Source: Arcobacter sp.
GTDB taxonomy: Bacteria; Campylobacterota; Campylobacteria; Campylobacterales; Arcobacteraceae
Length of the DNA stretch: 64,000 nt
Assembly (NCBI GenBank): GCA_002869535.1
Contig: PKUK01000008.1
Coordinates: 302,541 to 366,540 of the forward strand
Reading direction: 5' to 3'
Shown here: positions 1-7,611 of the stretch, one piece after another
Layout of the letters: each line of letters opens with the position of its first letter
How positions within the stretch are numbered: position 1 is the first letter of the stretch
Position numbers and translations under genes: made by a program
The notes under the pieces: model-generated
What the model was told of the DNA's origin: nothing
What the model saw: only the letters and a program-made list of their open reading frames with translations
Databases searched by the model: none

Positions 1-1101
1 AAAGGTAAAGATTTTGTTTGGCCAGATGATGCAACAAATGAAATTGCTAGAACTATTAAAACTATTGGATTAACTGGTTGGACTGCTGATAGATTGAAAA
101 AACATCAAGAAAATTGGCATATGTTTGATGAAGTATCTGGTAGAGGATATGGTGAAATGACTGGTGAGTACTATGGTTTACCATGGCCTTGTTGGACAAC
201 ATCACACTCTGGAAGCCCTGTTTTATATAATATAAACAGATCAGTAAAAGAAGGTGGTATGGGATTTAGGAATAGATTTGGATTGGAACATGATGGTGTA
301 GATTTACTAGCAGGTAAAGGAAGTGCTCCAAAAGATTCAAATAATAAAGATGGATATCCTGAAATTACAAAAGATAATATTGAAGCAGTATTAAAAATCA
401 AGTTAACTGAGGCAGAGAAATCTAAAATTGGTAAAAACTGGAAAGTTGATACGTCAAATATTATTGCTGAAAAATGTATGGAGGCAGGTATTGCTCCTTA
501 TGGAAATGCAAAAGCAAGAGCAAAAGTATGGACATTTGCTGATCCGATTCCAAAACATAGAGAGCCATTACACTCTCCAAGAACGGATTTGACAAAAGAG
601 TATCCAAGTTTTGCAGATAAAAAAGATCACTATAGAGTTGATACAAGATATATCTCTGAGCAAACTAAACAAGACTGGGCAAAAGATTTCCCAATCAATT
701 TAGTTACAGGAAGACTTGTAAACTTAAATGGTGCTGGTATGGAAAATAGAGCAAGTAAATATCTTGCGAAATTAACTCCAGAAATGTTCTGTGATATTCA
801 TCCAGACTTAGCTGGAACATACGGAATTAGAGATGGTTCAATGATGTGGATTCATTCACCTCAAGGAACTAAAATAAAAGTAAAAGCACACTATTCTTTC
901 TCTGTTAGTAATGACAGAGTATTTATTCCAATTCACTTTGCGGGTGTAATGGAAGGTGAAAGCTTATTACATAAATATCCTGATGGAACTGCTCCTTATG
1001 CGACAGGTGAAAGTGCAAACACTGTTACTAACTACGGTTATGACATAGTTACACAAATCCCTGAAACAAAAGGTGGTTTATGTCAGATTTCAAGAGCGTA
1101 G
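1..1101 (+). CDS. fdhA: Formate dehydrogenase catalytic subunit FdhA, C-terminal part (5' end outside window)
   Basis: The frame is open from the first base, so this is the last 366 residues of a larger protein; no start lies in the window. The segment ends with the molybdopterin-dinucleotide-binding domain of the DMSO reductase superfamily, recognisable from INLVTGRLVNLNGAGMENR and the following GIRDGSMMWIHSPQG stretch. The family oxidises formate to CO2 at a bis-pterin Mo or W centre on the periplasmic face. The iron-sulfur and cytochrome b subunits follow immediately, as in epsilonproteobacterial fdhABC operons. The active-site Cys/Sec position is upstream and cannot be judged. Assignment is confident from sequence and context. 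Confidence 0.95.
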   Translation, partial: KGKDFVWPDDATNEIARTIKTIGLTGWTADRLKKHQENWHMFDEVSGRGYGEMTGEYYGLPWPCWTTSHSGSPVLYNINRSVKEGGMGFRNRFGLEHDGVDLLAGKGSAPKDSNNKDGYPEITKDNIEAVLKIKLTEAEKSKIGKNWKVDTSNIIAEKCMEAGIAPYGNAKARAKVWTFADPIPKHREPLHSPRTDLTKEYPSFADKKDHYRVDTRYISEQTKQDWAKDFPINLVTGRLVNLNGAGMENRASKYLAKLTPEMFCDIHPDLAGTYGIRDGSMMWIHSPQGTKIKVKAHYSFSVSNDRVFIPIHFAGVMEGESLLHKYPDGTAPYATGESANTVTNYGYDIVTQIPETKGGLCQISRA

Positions 1102-1111
1102 GAGAAGTAAC

Positions 1112-1726
1112 ATGAGTAGTAATAAAGTAGACTTTTCAAGAATGAAATTTTACTGCGATGAACACAGATGTATTCATTGTGACGGTTGCTCTGTTGCTTG
1201 TGCCGAAGCGCATGAGTTACCAGTTGAAATCTCTAGAAGAAAAGTAATAACAGTTAATGAAGGTAAGCAAGGGATGGAGTTCTCTTTATCTATTGCTTGT
1301 ATGCACTGTACAGATGCACCTTGTGAACAAGTATGTCCAGTAGATTGTTTCTATATCAGAGAAGATGGAATCGTTTTACATGATAAAGATACATGTATTG
1401 GTTGTTCATATTGTCTATATGCCTGTCCTTTTGGAGCTCCACAGTTTCCTAAAGATGGAGCATTTGGAACAAAAGGTGTTATGGATAAATGTACTATGTG
1501 TGCTGGTGGTCCTGATGAAACTAATAGTGAACACGAAAGAGAACTTTATGGTCAAAACAGAATATCTGAAGGTAAAGTTCCAGTTTGTGCAGCAATGTGT
1601 TCTACAAAAGCATTATTAGTTGGTGATTCAGAATCTATAGCAAACATTTACAGAGAGAGAGTGCTATCATTTGGACATGGAGTACAGTCTATGCCTTATG
1701 GTTGGGACAAAGCATATGGAAAATAA
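1112..1726 (+). CDS. fdhB: Formate dehydrogenase iron-sulfur subunit FdhB
   Basis: A 204-residue ferredoxin-like electron-transfer subunit carrying electrons from FdhA to the cytochrome b subunit. Four cysteine groups suited to [4Fe-4S] clusters are visible: CIHCDGCSVAC near residue 20, CMHCTDAPCEQVC near 63, CIGCSYCLYAC near 93, and CTMC paired with CAAMC near 120-155. The reading frame extends upstream to 1073, but the ATG at 1112 is preferred because GGAGAA sits just before it and it begins 10 bases after the fdhA stop. The end overlaps the start of fdhC by 11 bases, indicating a translationally coupled operon. Confidence 0.95.
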   Translation: MSSNKVDFSRMKFYCDEHRCIHCDGCSVACAEAHELPVEISRRKVITVNEGKQGMEFSLSIACMHCTDAPCEQVCPVDCFYIREDGIVLHDKDTCIGCSYCLYACPFGAPQFPKDGAFGTKGVMDKCTMCAGGPDETNSEHERELYGQNRISEGKVPVCAAMCSTKALLVGDSESIANIYRERVLSFGHGVQSMPYGWDKAYGK

Positions 1727-2675
1727 AAGTTTTCTAAGTGAGTATAAAGCCTATTGTATTATAGGCTTATTATTCATCCTTTTAACATATTGGTATTTTT
1801 GGTTAGCAACGATAGCTGATATAAATTATGTATATCAGTTTTTATTGCAAATGGCACAAGGTAATTTTACAGGTCAAGTTGTTCCTTTTGAGAGTTTAAC
1901 TCATTATCAACAAATGGAAGTAGGATTATTTGGTCCAAGATATGATGCAATTGCACCAGAAGTTATAAGAGCATTTGAAGAGAGACAACATCTTCTACCA
2001 ATAGTATTTTTAGTAGAATTTTTTCTATTTTTAACAATGTTCATTGTAGCAAAAGGAAGAAAACAAGCAGAAATTACAAGAGAAAATGACAAAGTACAAG
2101 TCTATTCACTTTTTCAAAGAGTTGTGATTTTATTAAACATCGTAATTATGATTTATCTTTTTATCACTGGTTTTTCAATCACATTTGGAAACTGGACTGG
2201 TGGAGGATATTTAGCAAGAATGATGAGAGCAACACATGAAATTGTGGGACTAGGATGGATGCCTATTTGGTTTTTAATGACAATAATTGCCTTTAAAGAT
2301 CATAAGTATTTTGTAAGACCTAGTGTAAAAATATGGAATAAAATTTTCTTAAGAGGAAAATATAAGCATATGGATAGAATCAATTACTACATGTTTGTGG
2401 CATTTGGTTCAAAATTAGTAATTAGTGGTTTTATCATCTGGTATATGTTTCCAGATGCAGCTACTCATGCTGAGACAATCCAAATAAAAAGATTTCTTCT
2501 TTTTATCCATTTTATGGGAAGTGCAATTATTTCATTTTTTACATTTGAAACAGTTTACTCTTATTTTGTATCTGTAAAAGGATATATTCCAGGTGTAATA
2601 ACAGGGAAGTTACCTGTTGAGTATTTAGAGCAGATAAGACCTGACGTTCTAGAAGAAGACAGTAGTTTAAGATAA
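1716..2675 (+). CDS. fdhC: Formate dehydrogenase cytochrome b subunit FdhC
   Basis: A 319-residue membrane protein with several hydrophobic segments (first around residues 13-33, then pairs in the middle and C-terminal parts). It fits the di-haem cytochrome b subunit that passes formate-derived electrons to menaquinone. Histidines in membrane-proximal stretches such as RATHEIVGLGW and FIHFMGSA are candidate haem ligands. The ATG at 1716 overlaps the fdhB stop region; the upstream in-frame ATG at 1671 lies deep inside fdhB and is less likely. A hairpin terminator follows at once, so this ends the fdhABC unit. Confidence 0.92.
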   Translation: MENKSFLSEYKAYCIIGLLFILLTYWYFWLATIADINYVYQFLLQMAQGNFTGQVVPFESLTHYQQMEVGLFGPRYDAIAPEVIRAFEERQHLLPIVFLVEFFLFLTMFIVAKGRKQAEITRENDKVQVYSLFQRVVILLNIVIMIYLFITGFSITFGNWTGGGYLARMMRATHEIVGLGWMPIWFLMTIIAFKDHKYFVRPSVKIWNKIFLRGKYKHMDRINYYMFVAFGSKLVISGFIIWYMFPDAATHAETIQIKRFLLFIHFMGSAIISFFTFETVYSYFVSVKGYIPGVITGKLPVEYLEQIRPDVLEEDSSLR

Positions 2676-2684
2676 GATTAGCAC

Positions 2685-2704
2685 AAAAGCTCTTTTGAGC
2701 TTTT
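2685..2704 (+). terminator. Rho-independent terminator after fdhC
   Basis: Eight-base arms AAAAGCTC and GAGCTTTT enclose a TTTT loop and are followed by a T-rich stretch. It lies 9 bases after the fdhC stop and separates the formate dehydrogenase structural operon from the maturation operon. Confidence 0.75.
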
Positions 2705-2739
2705 TGCTTCTCTTTTTTCATTTTTTTACTTCTTTTAAC

Positions 2740-2758
2740 ACTGTAAATAAATTACAGT
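2740..2758. promoter_or_regulatory. Palindrome upstream of the fdhD operon (operator candidate)
   Basis: Seven-base arms ACTGTAA and TTACAGT flank a 5-base spacer. It lies about 80 bases before fdhD in the only intergenic gap of the cluster, where a promoter is expected. The symmetry suggests a dimeric regulator site; no regulator can be assigned from sequence alone. The ModE-type protein encoded in the downstream operon is one candidate. Confidence 0.4.
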
Positions 2759-2778
2759 TGAAGAAGCAAATCCTAAAG

Positions 2779-2795
2779 AGAGCAACGTTTGCTCT
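2779..2795 (+). promoter_or_regulatory. Hairpin in the fdhD leader
   Basis: Arms AGAGCAA and TTGCTCT around CGT form a 7-base-pair stem, extendable by weaker pairs, followed by TTTAAATATTTAAAT. It could act as a weak terminator or attenuator in the leader, or as an operator. Function is inferred only from symmetry and position. Confidence 0.4.
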
Positions 2796-2806
2796 TTAAA
2801 TATTTA

Positions 2807-2827
2807 AATATGCAAATTTTGCATATT
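2807..2827. promoter_or_regulatory. Perfect 21-bp palindrome abutting the fdhD ribosome binding site
   Basis: Ten-base arms AATATGCAAA and TTTGCATATT around a single T, immediately followed by the AAGGA ribosome binding site and the fdhD ATG at 2838. A protein bound here, or the RNA hairpin, could control expression of the whole Mo/W operon. The odd centre and length fit a dimeric HTH operator. Confidence 0.5.
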
Positions 2828-2837
2828 AAGGAAAGAT

Positions 2838-3629
2838 ATGGACGACAACACAAAATATTTAAAAACAGTAGTAATTGACAAACTTATAGAAAATGAAGCT
2901 CATGAATTTGAAGACGTAACTATAGAAGAGGCACGTCTGAATCTATTTTTAAATGGAGAAAAAGCCATATCGATGATGACTATACCAAAAGACCAAGATG
3001 CCCATGCAATTGGTTTTTTGATGAGTGAAAATGTAATATCAAGTATTGATGATATAGAACTCTTAGAAGTTAGTGCTGATGGCTTAAGAGTTGATATTAA
3101 AGCAAAGATTGATGAAAAATCTTTACAAAATCTTTATAAAGAAAAAACATTAGTTAGTGGCTGTGGTGGTGGAGTCACTGGCAATGTAGAGGGTAGTTTG
3201 GAAATACCATTTAACCAAACTGCTTTTAAAATAAAACCTGAGACAATTTATACAGAAGTAAAAAAGTTTTATCAAGATAGTGAACTTTATAATTTAACAG
3301 GTTGTGTTCACAAAGCTATGATTTATCTACTTGATGGCACAACTATTACAGCTGAAGATATAGGAAGACACAACGCTATTGATAAGGTTATGGGAAAATG
3401 TAAACTTCAAAAACTAGATACTTCAAAGTCCATACTTTTTGTATCGGGAAGATTGAGTTCAGAGATGGTTACAAAAGCAGTAATGCACAAAATCCCAATA
3501 GTAGTTTCAAGAACAGCTCCAACTTATCTTGGAGTTCAAACTGCACACAAACATGGGCTTACTCTTATAGGTTTTGCCCGTGGTAAAAAGATGAATTTAT
3601 ATACACATAGTGGAAGAATAGATGTCTAG
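2838..3629 (+). CDS. fdhD: Formate dehydrogenase accessory sulfurtransferase FdhD
   Basis: A 263-residue FdhD homologue. In the family this protein relays sulfur from a cysteine desulfurase to the molybdenum cofactor of formate dehydrogenase, which is needed for activity. The characteristic loop is present as SGCGGG near residue 109, with one cysteine where E. coli FdhD has a CxxC pair. The conserved EDIGRHNAIDK and the C-terminal SGRLSSEMVTKA and SRTAPT motifs confirm the family. It is the first gene of the operon, has AAGGA before the ATG, and overlaps the next gene by 8 bases. Confidence 0.96.
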   Translation: MDDNTKYLKTVVIDKLIENEAHEFEDVTIEEARLNLFLNGEKAISMMTIPKDQDAHAIGFLMSENVISSIDDIELLEVSADGLRVDIKAKIDEKSLQNLYKEKTLVSGCGGGVTGNVEGSLEIPFNQTAFKIKPETIYTEVKKFYQDSELYNLTGCVHKAMIYLLDGTTITAEDIGRHNAIDKVMGKCKLQKLDTSKSILFVSGRLSSEMVTKAVMHKIPIVVSRTAPTYLGVQTAHKHGLTLIGFARGKKMNLYTHSGRIDV

Positions 3630-4050
3630 TATTGATGATAATATAAATATAGAGTTGGACTCTACTCAAAAAGAGTTCATATTTACAAACTTAGATGAAG
3701 AGGGGAAACTCTCTTGTCTAAAAGCTTTTAAAGTGGCAAGAAAGATTGTAAGAAAACCAATAGAGATGTCTGCTATTACAAAAAGCTTAGGTATAAAAAT
3801 TACAAATTGTGAGCTTGGAGTTTTTGGGAAGTTAAAATTCAGACAATCAGATATAAATGTATATAACAGAATAAAACAAAACTACATGGGACACAAAGAT
3901 TTAGAGTGTAAAGTTTTATGGGATGAAGCCCAAAAATCAACACTAAATATTGTAGGTTCAACTGTAAAAAACTCAGATATTGAAGTAACACACTGTCAAC
4001 TTGGATGTTTTAGAGAAAAGAAAGGCTTAAAGAATGCACATAAAAGTTAA
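3622..4050 (+). CDS. Uncharacterised Cys-rich protein with an internal duplication, between fdhD and the ModE-like gene
   Basis: A 142-residue soluble protein that I do not recognise as a named family. It contains two similar modules of about 45 residues: LSC (Cys32) leading to IKITNCELGVF (Cys63), and LEC (Cys96) leading to IEVTHCQLGCF (Cys125, Cys129). Within each module the two aligned cysteines are about 30 residues apart and the second sits in a CxLGxF motif. There is no signal peptide or membrane segment. It overlaps fdhD by 8 bases and the next gene by 17, so it is co-translated with molybdenum and FDH-maturation genes. A role in metal, sulfur or cofactor handling is inference from context and paired cysteines only. 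Confidence 0.8.
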   Translation: MSSIDDNINIELDSTQKEFIFTNLDEEGKLSCLKAFKVARKIVRKPIEMSAITKSLGIKITNCELGVFGKLKFRQSDINVYNRIKQNYMGHKDLECKVLWDEAQKSTLNIVGSTVKNSDIEVTHCQLGCFREKKGLKNAHKS

Positions 4051-4411
4051 AGTCTGGATAGAAGATGAAAATAGAAATCTTGTTTTTGGAAGTGGAAAAA
4101 CTGAGATATTAGAATATATTGACATAACGGGTTCTATTTCAAAAACTGCCCAAAAAGTAGGTATGAACTATAAAAAAGCATGGAGTCACATAAAAATACT
4201 TGAGAACTATATAGAAGAAGATTTGGTAATTACAAAAAAAGGTAGAGGAGAAGATAGTGGAACAAAACTTACTCCAAAGGCTAAAGAGCTAATGTCTTTA
4301 TATAAAACTTTAGATGAAGATATAAAAGAGTTCGCTACAAAAAGATTTGAAGAGCTATTTATTTTGAAGAACTCTGAACTAATAAATACAAAGGAAAATA
4401 GCAATGACTAA
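4034..4411 (+). CDS. ModE-type winged helix-turn-helix regulator lacking molybdate-binding domains
   Basis: A 125-residue protein matching only the N-terminal DNA-binding half of ModE. The helix-turn-helix lies around GSISKTAQKVGMNYKKAWSH (residues 34-53), followed by a wing with KKGRGEDSGTKLTPKA. Full ModE proteins add two molbindin (TOBE) domains that sense molybdate; here the chain stops at about 125 residues. It probably controls the local uptake and maturation operon, perhaps through the palindromes upstream of fdhD, but how it would sense metal is not visible. It overlaps both neighbours. Confidence 0.85.
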   Translation: MHIKVKVWIEDENRNLVFGSGKTEILEYIDITGSISKTAQKVGMNYKKAWSHIKILENYIEEDLVITKKGRGEDSGTKLTPKAKELMSLYKTLDEDIKEFATKRFEELFILKNSELINTKENSND

Positions 4412-5393
4412 GTTAAATATTTTGCAATATAGTAATATGCAAAATCTACATATTAGACCTGAGTTAAAGTTAAGCATATTAGAAAATAACCAAAGCTATT
4501 TAGAGTTAGAAAAAAAGTTTCTATCAAAATATAGTTTCAATTTTTTAAATACTTTTTCCTTTGATAAAGCCGGTTTTTTAGAGCTTTTACTTCAACTAAA
4601 CAAAAAAGGCAAGATAGCTATAAGTGTGGGAGAAACGCAGAGTTTAATAGAAGCTGCAAAAGAGTTTGAAAATCTTGGACTAAAGCTATCTTGGATAAAT
4701 CTACAAAAAGATGGGAATATAAATAAAGCAGATATTTCAACAGAATTTGACTTTATCTTTATCTCTTCATATGTTATGGATACCTTTGTAAAAACCAATT
4801 TAAAAGAGATAAAAAAACTTACAAATGCAAAAATCATCTCAAATGCAAGTGCAAACTATGATATTTCAAGTGATGCAATATATTTTGACTCTTATAAATT
4901 GACTGGCTTTTTTATGGGAGGAGTGATACTTTTTGATGAAGAGTTATTTGAAGAAAAAACTATTGGTTTTACAAATTCTATTGCCGTTGATTTTATATAT
5001 GAAGCTTTAGAAAAACAGAGTTTTGATGGGAGTTCTAAAGAGCTTTTTGAAAAGAGTTTAAAAGAGGTTTTAAAAGATGATATTTACTTTTTTGTAGATA
5101 ATAAACAAACCCTCCCCTACTCTTTACATTTTGCACTAAAAGGCATTAAAGCAAGGGAGCTTATACGAACTTTGGCCTTAGATGATATTCATATTACAAA
5201 TGGAGAAGGATGCTCTTTAGGACTATCAAAACCATCAAGAATCATACAAGCTATGGCTTATGATGAAACTACAAGTAGAAACTCTATCTCTTTTAGTTTT
5301 GATAAAGCGTATACACAAGATGAAGTTGAAAAAATAGTACAAAAACTAGCAAAAAAATATAGACAAATAAAAGTCTTAAATGAAGGAAACTAG
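4404..5393 (+). CDS. Divergent cysteine desulfurase (NifS/SufS-like, aminotransferase class V) homologue
   Basis: A 329-residue protein of the class V aminotransferase fold, shorter than typical NifS/IscS (about 400). Two landmarks remain: a lysine in DSYKLTGFFMGG (Lys165), aligning with the PLP-binding lysine, and a cysteine in NGEGCSLGLSKPS (Cys270), aligning with the persulfide cysteine loop, followed by RNSISFSF. The usual N-terminal segment with the GGTEANN motif and the HVDAAQ strand carrying the PLP-binding Asp are not recognisable (SNASAN occupies that place). In the family such enzymes feed sulfur to FdhD, which fits this operon. Whether it is active is uncertain. Confidence 0.75.
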   Translation: MTKLNILQYSNMQNLHIRPELKLSILENNQSYLELEKKFLSKYSFNFLNTFSFDKAGFLELLLQLNKKGKIAISVGETQSLIEAAKEFENLGLKLSWINLQKDGNINKADISTEFDFIFISSYVMDTFVKTNLKEIKKLTNAKIISNASANYDISSDAIYFDSYKLTGFFMGGVILFDEELFEEKTIGFTNSIAVDFIYEALEKQSFDGSSKELFEKSLKEVLKDDIYFFVDNKQTLPYSLHFALKGIKARELIRTLALDDIHITNGEGCSLGLSKPSRIIQAMAYDETTSRNSISFSFDKAYTQDEVEKIVQKLAKKYRQIKVLNEGN

Positions 5394-6641
5394 ATGAATC
5401 AGAAATTAAACTTTTTGGATTTCGATGAAGCTTTTACTAAAAGTTTAGAGCTTGCAAATAAAAATTCAAGGGTAGAAATAGTCTCAATATCTGAAGCTTT
5501 AGGAAGAGTTATATCTAAAGATATTATTTGCAAAAAGAATCTTCCCTCTTTTGATAACTCTGCTATGGATGGTTTTGCCATTAAGTTTAGTGATGCTGGA
5601 AAAACACTTAAAATAAACAAAGTTATTTTTGCAGGAGATAAGGGTGAAAAAGTACAAGAGTCATTGGGACAAAATGAGTGTTATAAAATCATGACAGGGG
5701 CAAAAGTTCCAAGTGATGCAGACACAATTATACCTATAGAAAATTGCCTTGATGTTACAAAGGATAGTGTAACTATTCCAAAAGATATAAAAAAAGGTGC
5801 AAACCTAAGACTTAAAGGTGAAGAGCAAAAAGAGGGAAACAGACTTTTTGCAAAAGGTGAAGAGATAAACTCATCTCATATAACACTTCTAGCTTCACAA
5901 GGTATTGTGATGATTGAAGTGTATAAAAAAATCACTATAGCTGTTCTTTCAACGGGTAATGAGATAAAAGAGCCATGGGAAAATGCAGATGAAGAAGAAA
6001 TATACAACTGTAACTCTTATGCTTTAATCTCACAGCTAAAAGAGAAAGGCTTCGATGCTACATATTGTGGAGTAGTTCCTGATAGTTTAGAAGAATCAAA
6101 AAATTATATCTCAAACTTGAAAAGCTACGACGTGATAATTACAACGGGAGGCATCTCTATGGGTGATGCTGACTTTGTGGGAGAGGCATTTTTACAAAAT
6201 GGTTTAGAGACATCTTTTCATGGGGTAAATATAAAACCAGGACGACCTATCATGATGGGAAAAATGGATAAAAGTGTTGTTATATGTCTTCCTGGAAATC
6301 CACTAACTGCCATGGTAAATATCTATTTGTTTGTAATACCAATGCTTAAAAAACTACAAGGAGCAAATGAGTATTACCATGATATATCAAAAGCTACAAA
6401 TACAAAAGAGTTTAAAACTAAAAACGGGAGGGTCAATATAGTATTAGGAAGTCTCAAAAATACAATGTTTGATGTGACAAGAGATAACAAATATGGTTCA
6501 GGAATGATAACAGCACTTTATGAGAGTAACTCTATTTTGGTTACGGGAAATTCTACTTCACTTATAAATGCAAATCAAGATGTTTTTGTAATTGAGTTTA
6601 ATAAAAAATTACAAAACAAACAAATCAATATATTTAACTAA
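5394..6641 (+). CDS. moeA: Molybdopterin molybdenumtransferase MoeA
   Basis: A 415-residue cytoplasmic MoeA. It inserts molybdate (or tungstate) into adenylylated molybdopterin to give the metal cofactor. The substrate motif NSAMDGFA is at residues 55-62, the MoCF-like domain shows TTGGISMGDADF, and PGNPLTAM lies in the C-terminal half; the domain IV beta-barrel follows. Length is normal. It begins directly after the desulfurase-like gene and precedes the oxyanion transporter, joining uptake to cofactor assembly in one operon. Confidence 0.96.
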   Translation: MNQKLNFLDFDEAFTKSLELANKNSRVEIVSISEALGRVISKDIICKKNLPSFDNSAMDGFAIKFSDAGKTLKINKVIFAGDKGEKVQESLGQNECYKIMTGAKVPSDADTIIPIENCLDVTKDSVTIPKDIKKGANLRLKGEEQKEGNRLFAKGEEINSSHITLLASQGIVMIEVYKKITIAVLSTGNEIKEPWENADEEEIYNCNSYALISQLKEKGFDATYCGVVPDSLEESKNYISNLKSYDVIITTGGISMGDADFVGEAFLQNGLETSFHGVNIKPGRPIMMGKMDKSVVICLPGNPLTAMVNIYLFVIPMLKKLQGANEYYHDISKATNTKEFKTKNGRVNIVLGSLKNTMFDVTRDNKYGSGMITALYESNSILVTGNSTSLINANQDVFVIEFNKKLQNKQINIFN

Positions 6642-6651
6642 AAGGAAAACA

Positions 6652-7611
6652 ATGATTAAAAAAACATTATTAACACTAGGATTAAGTGCAGTAGTTGCAA
6701 GTAGCCTTATGGCAAAAGAGAAAATAGTAGTATTTCATGCAGGAAGTTTAGCGGTTCCTTTTTCTCAAGTTGAAAAAGCATTTGAAGCAAAGTATCCACA
6801 ATATGATGTACAAAGAGAAGCATCAGGAAGTAGAGCAGCTGCTAGGAAAATATCTGAGATTGGTAAAGCTGCTGATGTTATGGCAAGTGCTGATTATAAA
6901 GTTATTGATAACTTATTGATTCCAAAAGATGCAAAATTCAACGCTCAATTTGCAACAAATGAGATGGCAATAGCATTCACTCCAAAAGCAAAATATGCAG
7001 ATGAAATCAATGCACAAAACTGGCCAGAAATCTTCCTAAGAGATGGTGTTAAAGTTGGACATTCAAATCCTAATATGGACCCTTGTGGATATAGATCTAT
7101 CCTTGTTACAAAATTAGCAGAATCACACTACAAGATGCCTGGTTTTTATGAAAAACTATTTGGATATGGAGAGTCATATAAAGTTGGTGAAGAGAATAAA
7201 GATAAAGTAATAGTTAGACCTAAAGAGACTGATTTACTAGGACTTATTGAAGCAAATGCTTATGATTATCTATATATTTATAAATCAGTAGCAGAACAAC
7301 ATGGTTTAAAATATATTACTCTTCCAAAAGAGGTTTCTCTAAAAGATAATGAAAATGCAGAGTTTTATAAAACTGCATCATTTAAAATTGATGGAAAAAA
7401 GCCAGGTGAACTAATCAGTAAAAAAGGTGGAGCTATGGTTTATGGTATTACAGTTGCACAAAACAAAAAATCTCCACAAAACAAAGATGGAGCAATCAAG
7501 TTTGTAAACTTTGTATTATCAAGTGAAGGACAAGCTATTATGACTAAAAATGGTCAAGGTGTAATTAACCCACCAATTATAACTGGTGATGCATCAATTA
7601 TAGGAAGATAA
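6652..7611 (+). CDS. wtpA: Tungstate/molybdate ABC transporter, substrate-binding protein (WtpA/ModA archaeal type)
   Basis: A 319-residue periplasmic binding protein with a signal peptide over residues 1-21 ending SSLMA. It resembles the WtpA/ModA branch best known from archaea, which coordinates the oxyanion octahedrally. The Asp of NPNMDPCGYRS (Asp143) and the Glu of RPKETDLL (Glu192) correspond to the two carboxylates of that site. The ATG at 6652 is chosen because AAAGGAAAACA precedes it and the signal peptide starts there; the longer frame from 6592 would run back into moeA. ATPase and permease genes follow without gaps. Confidence 0.88.
   Translation: MIKKTLLTLGLSAVVASSLMAKEKIVVFHAGSLAVPFSQVEKAFEAKYPQYDVQREASGSRAAARKISEIGKAADVMASADYKVIDNLLIPKDAKFNAQFATNEMAIAFTPKAKYADEINAQNWPEIFLRDGVKVGHSNPNMDPCGYRSILVTKLAESHYKMPGFYEKLFGYGESYKVGEENKDKVIVRPKETDLLGLIEANAYDYLYIYKSVAEQHGLKYITLPKEVSLKDNENAEFYKTASFKIDGKKPGELISKKGGAMVYGITVAQNKKSPQNKDGAIKFVNFVLSSEGQAIMTKNGQGVINPPIITGDASIIGR

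Noticed and set aside
6592-6651. Longer start for the oxyanion-binding protein
   Set aside because: It would overlap moeA and hide the signal peptide; the ATG at 6652 has a ribosome binding site.
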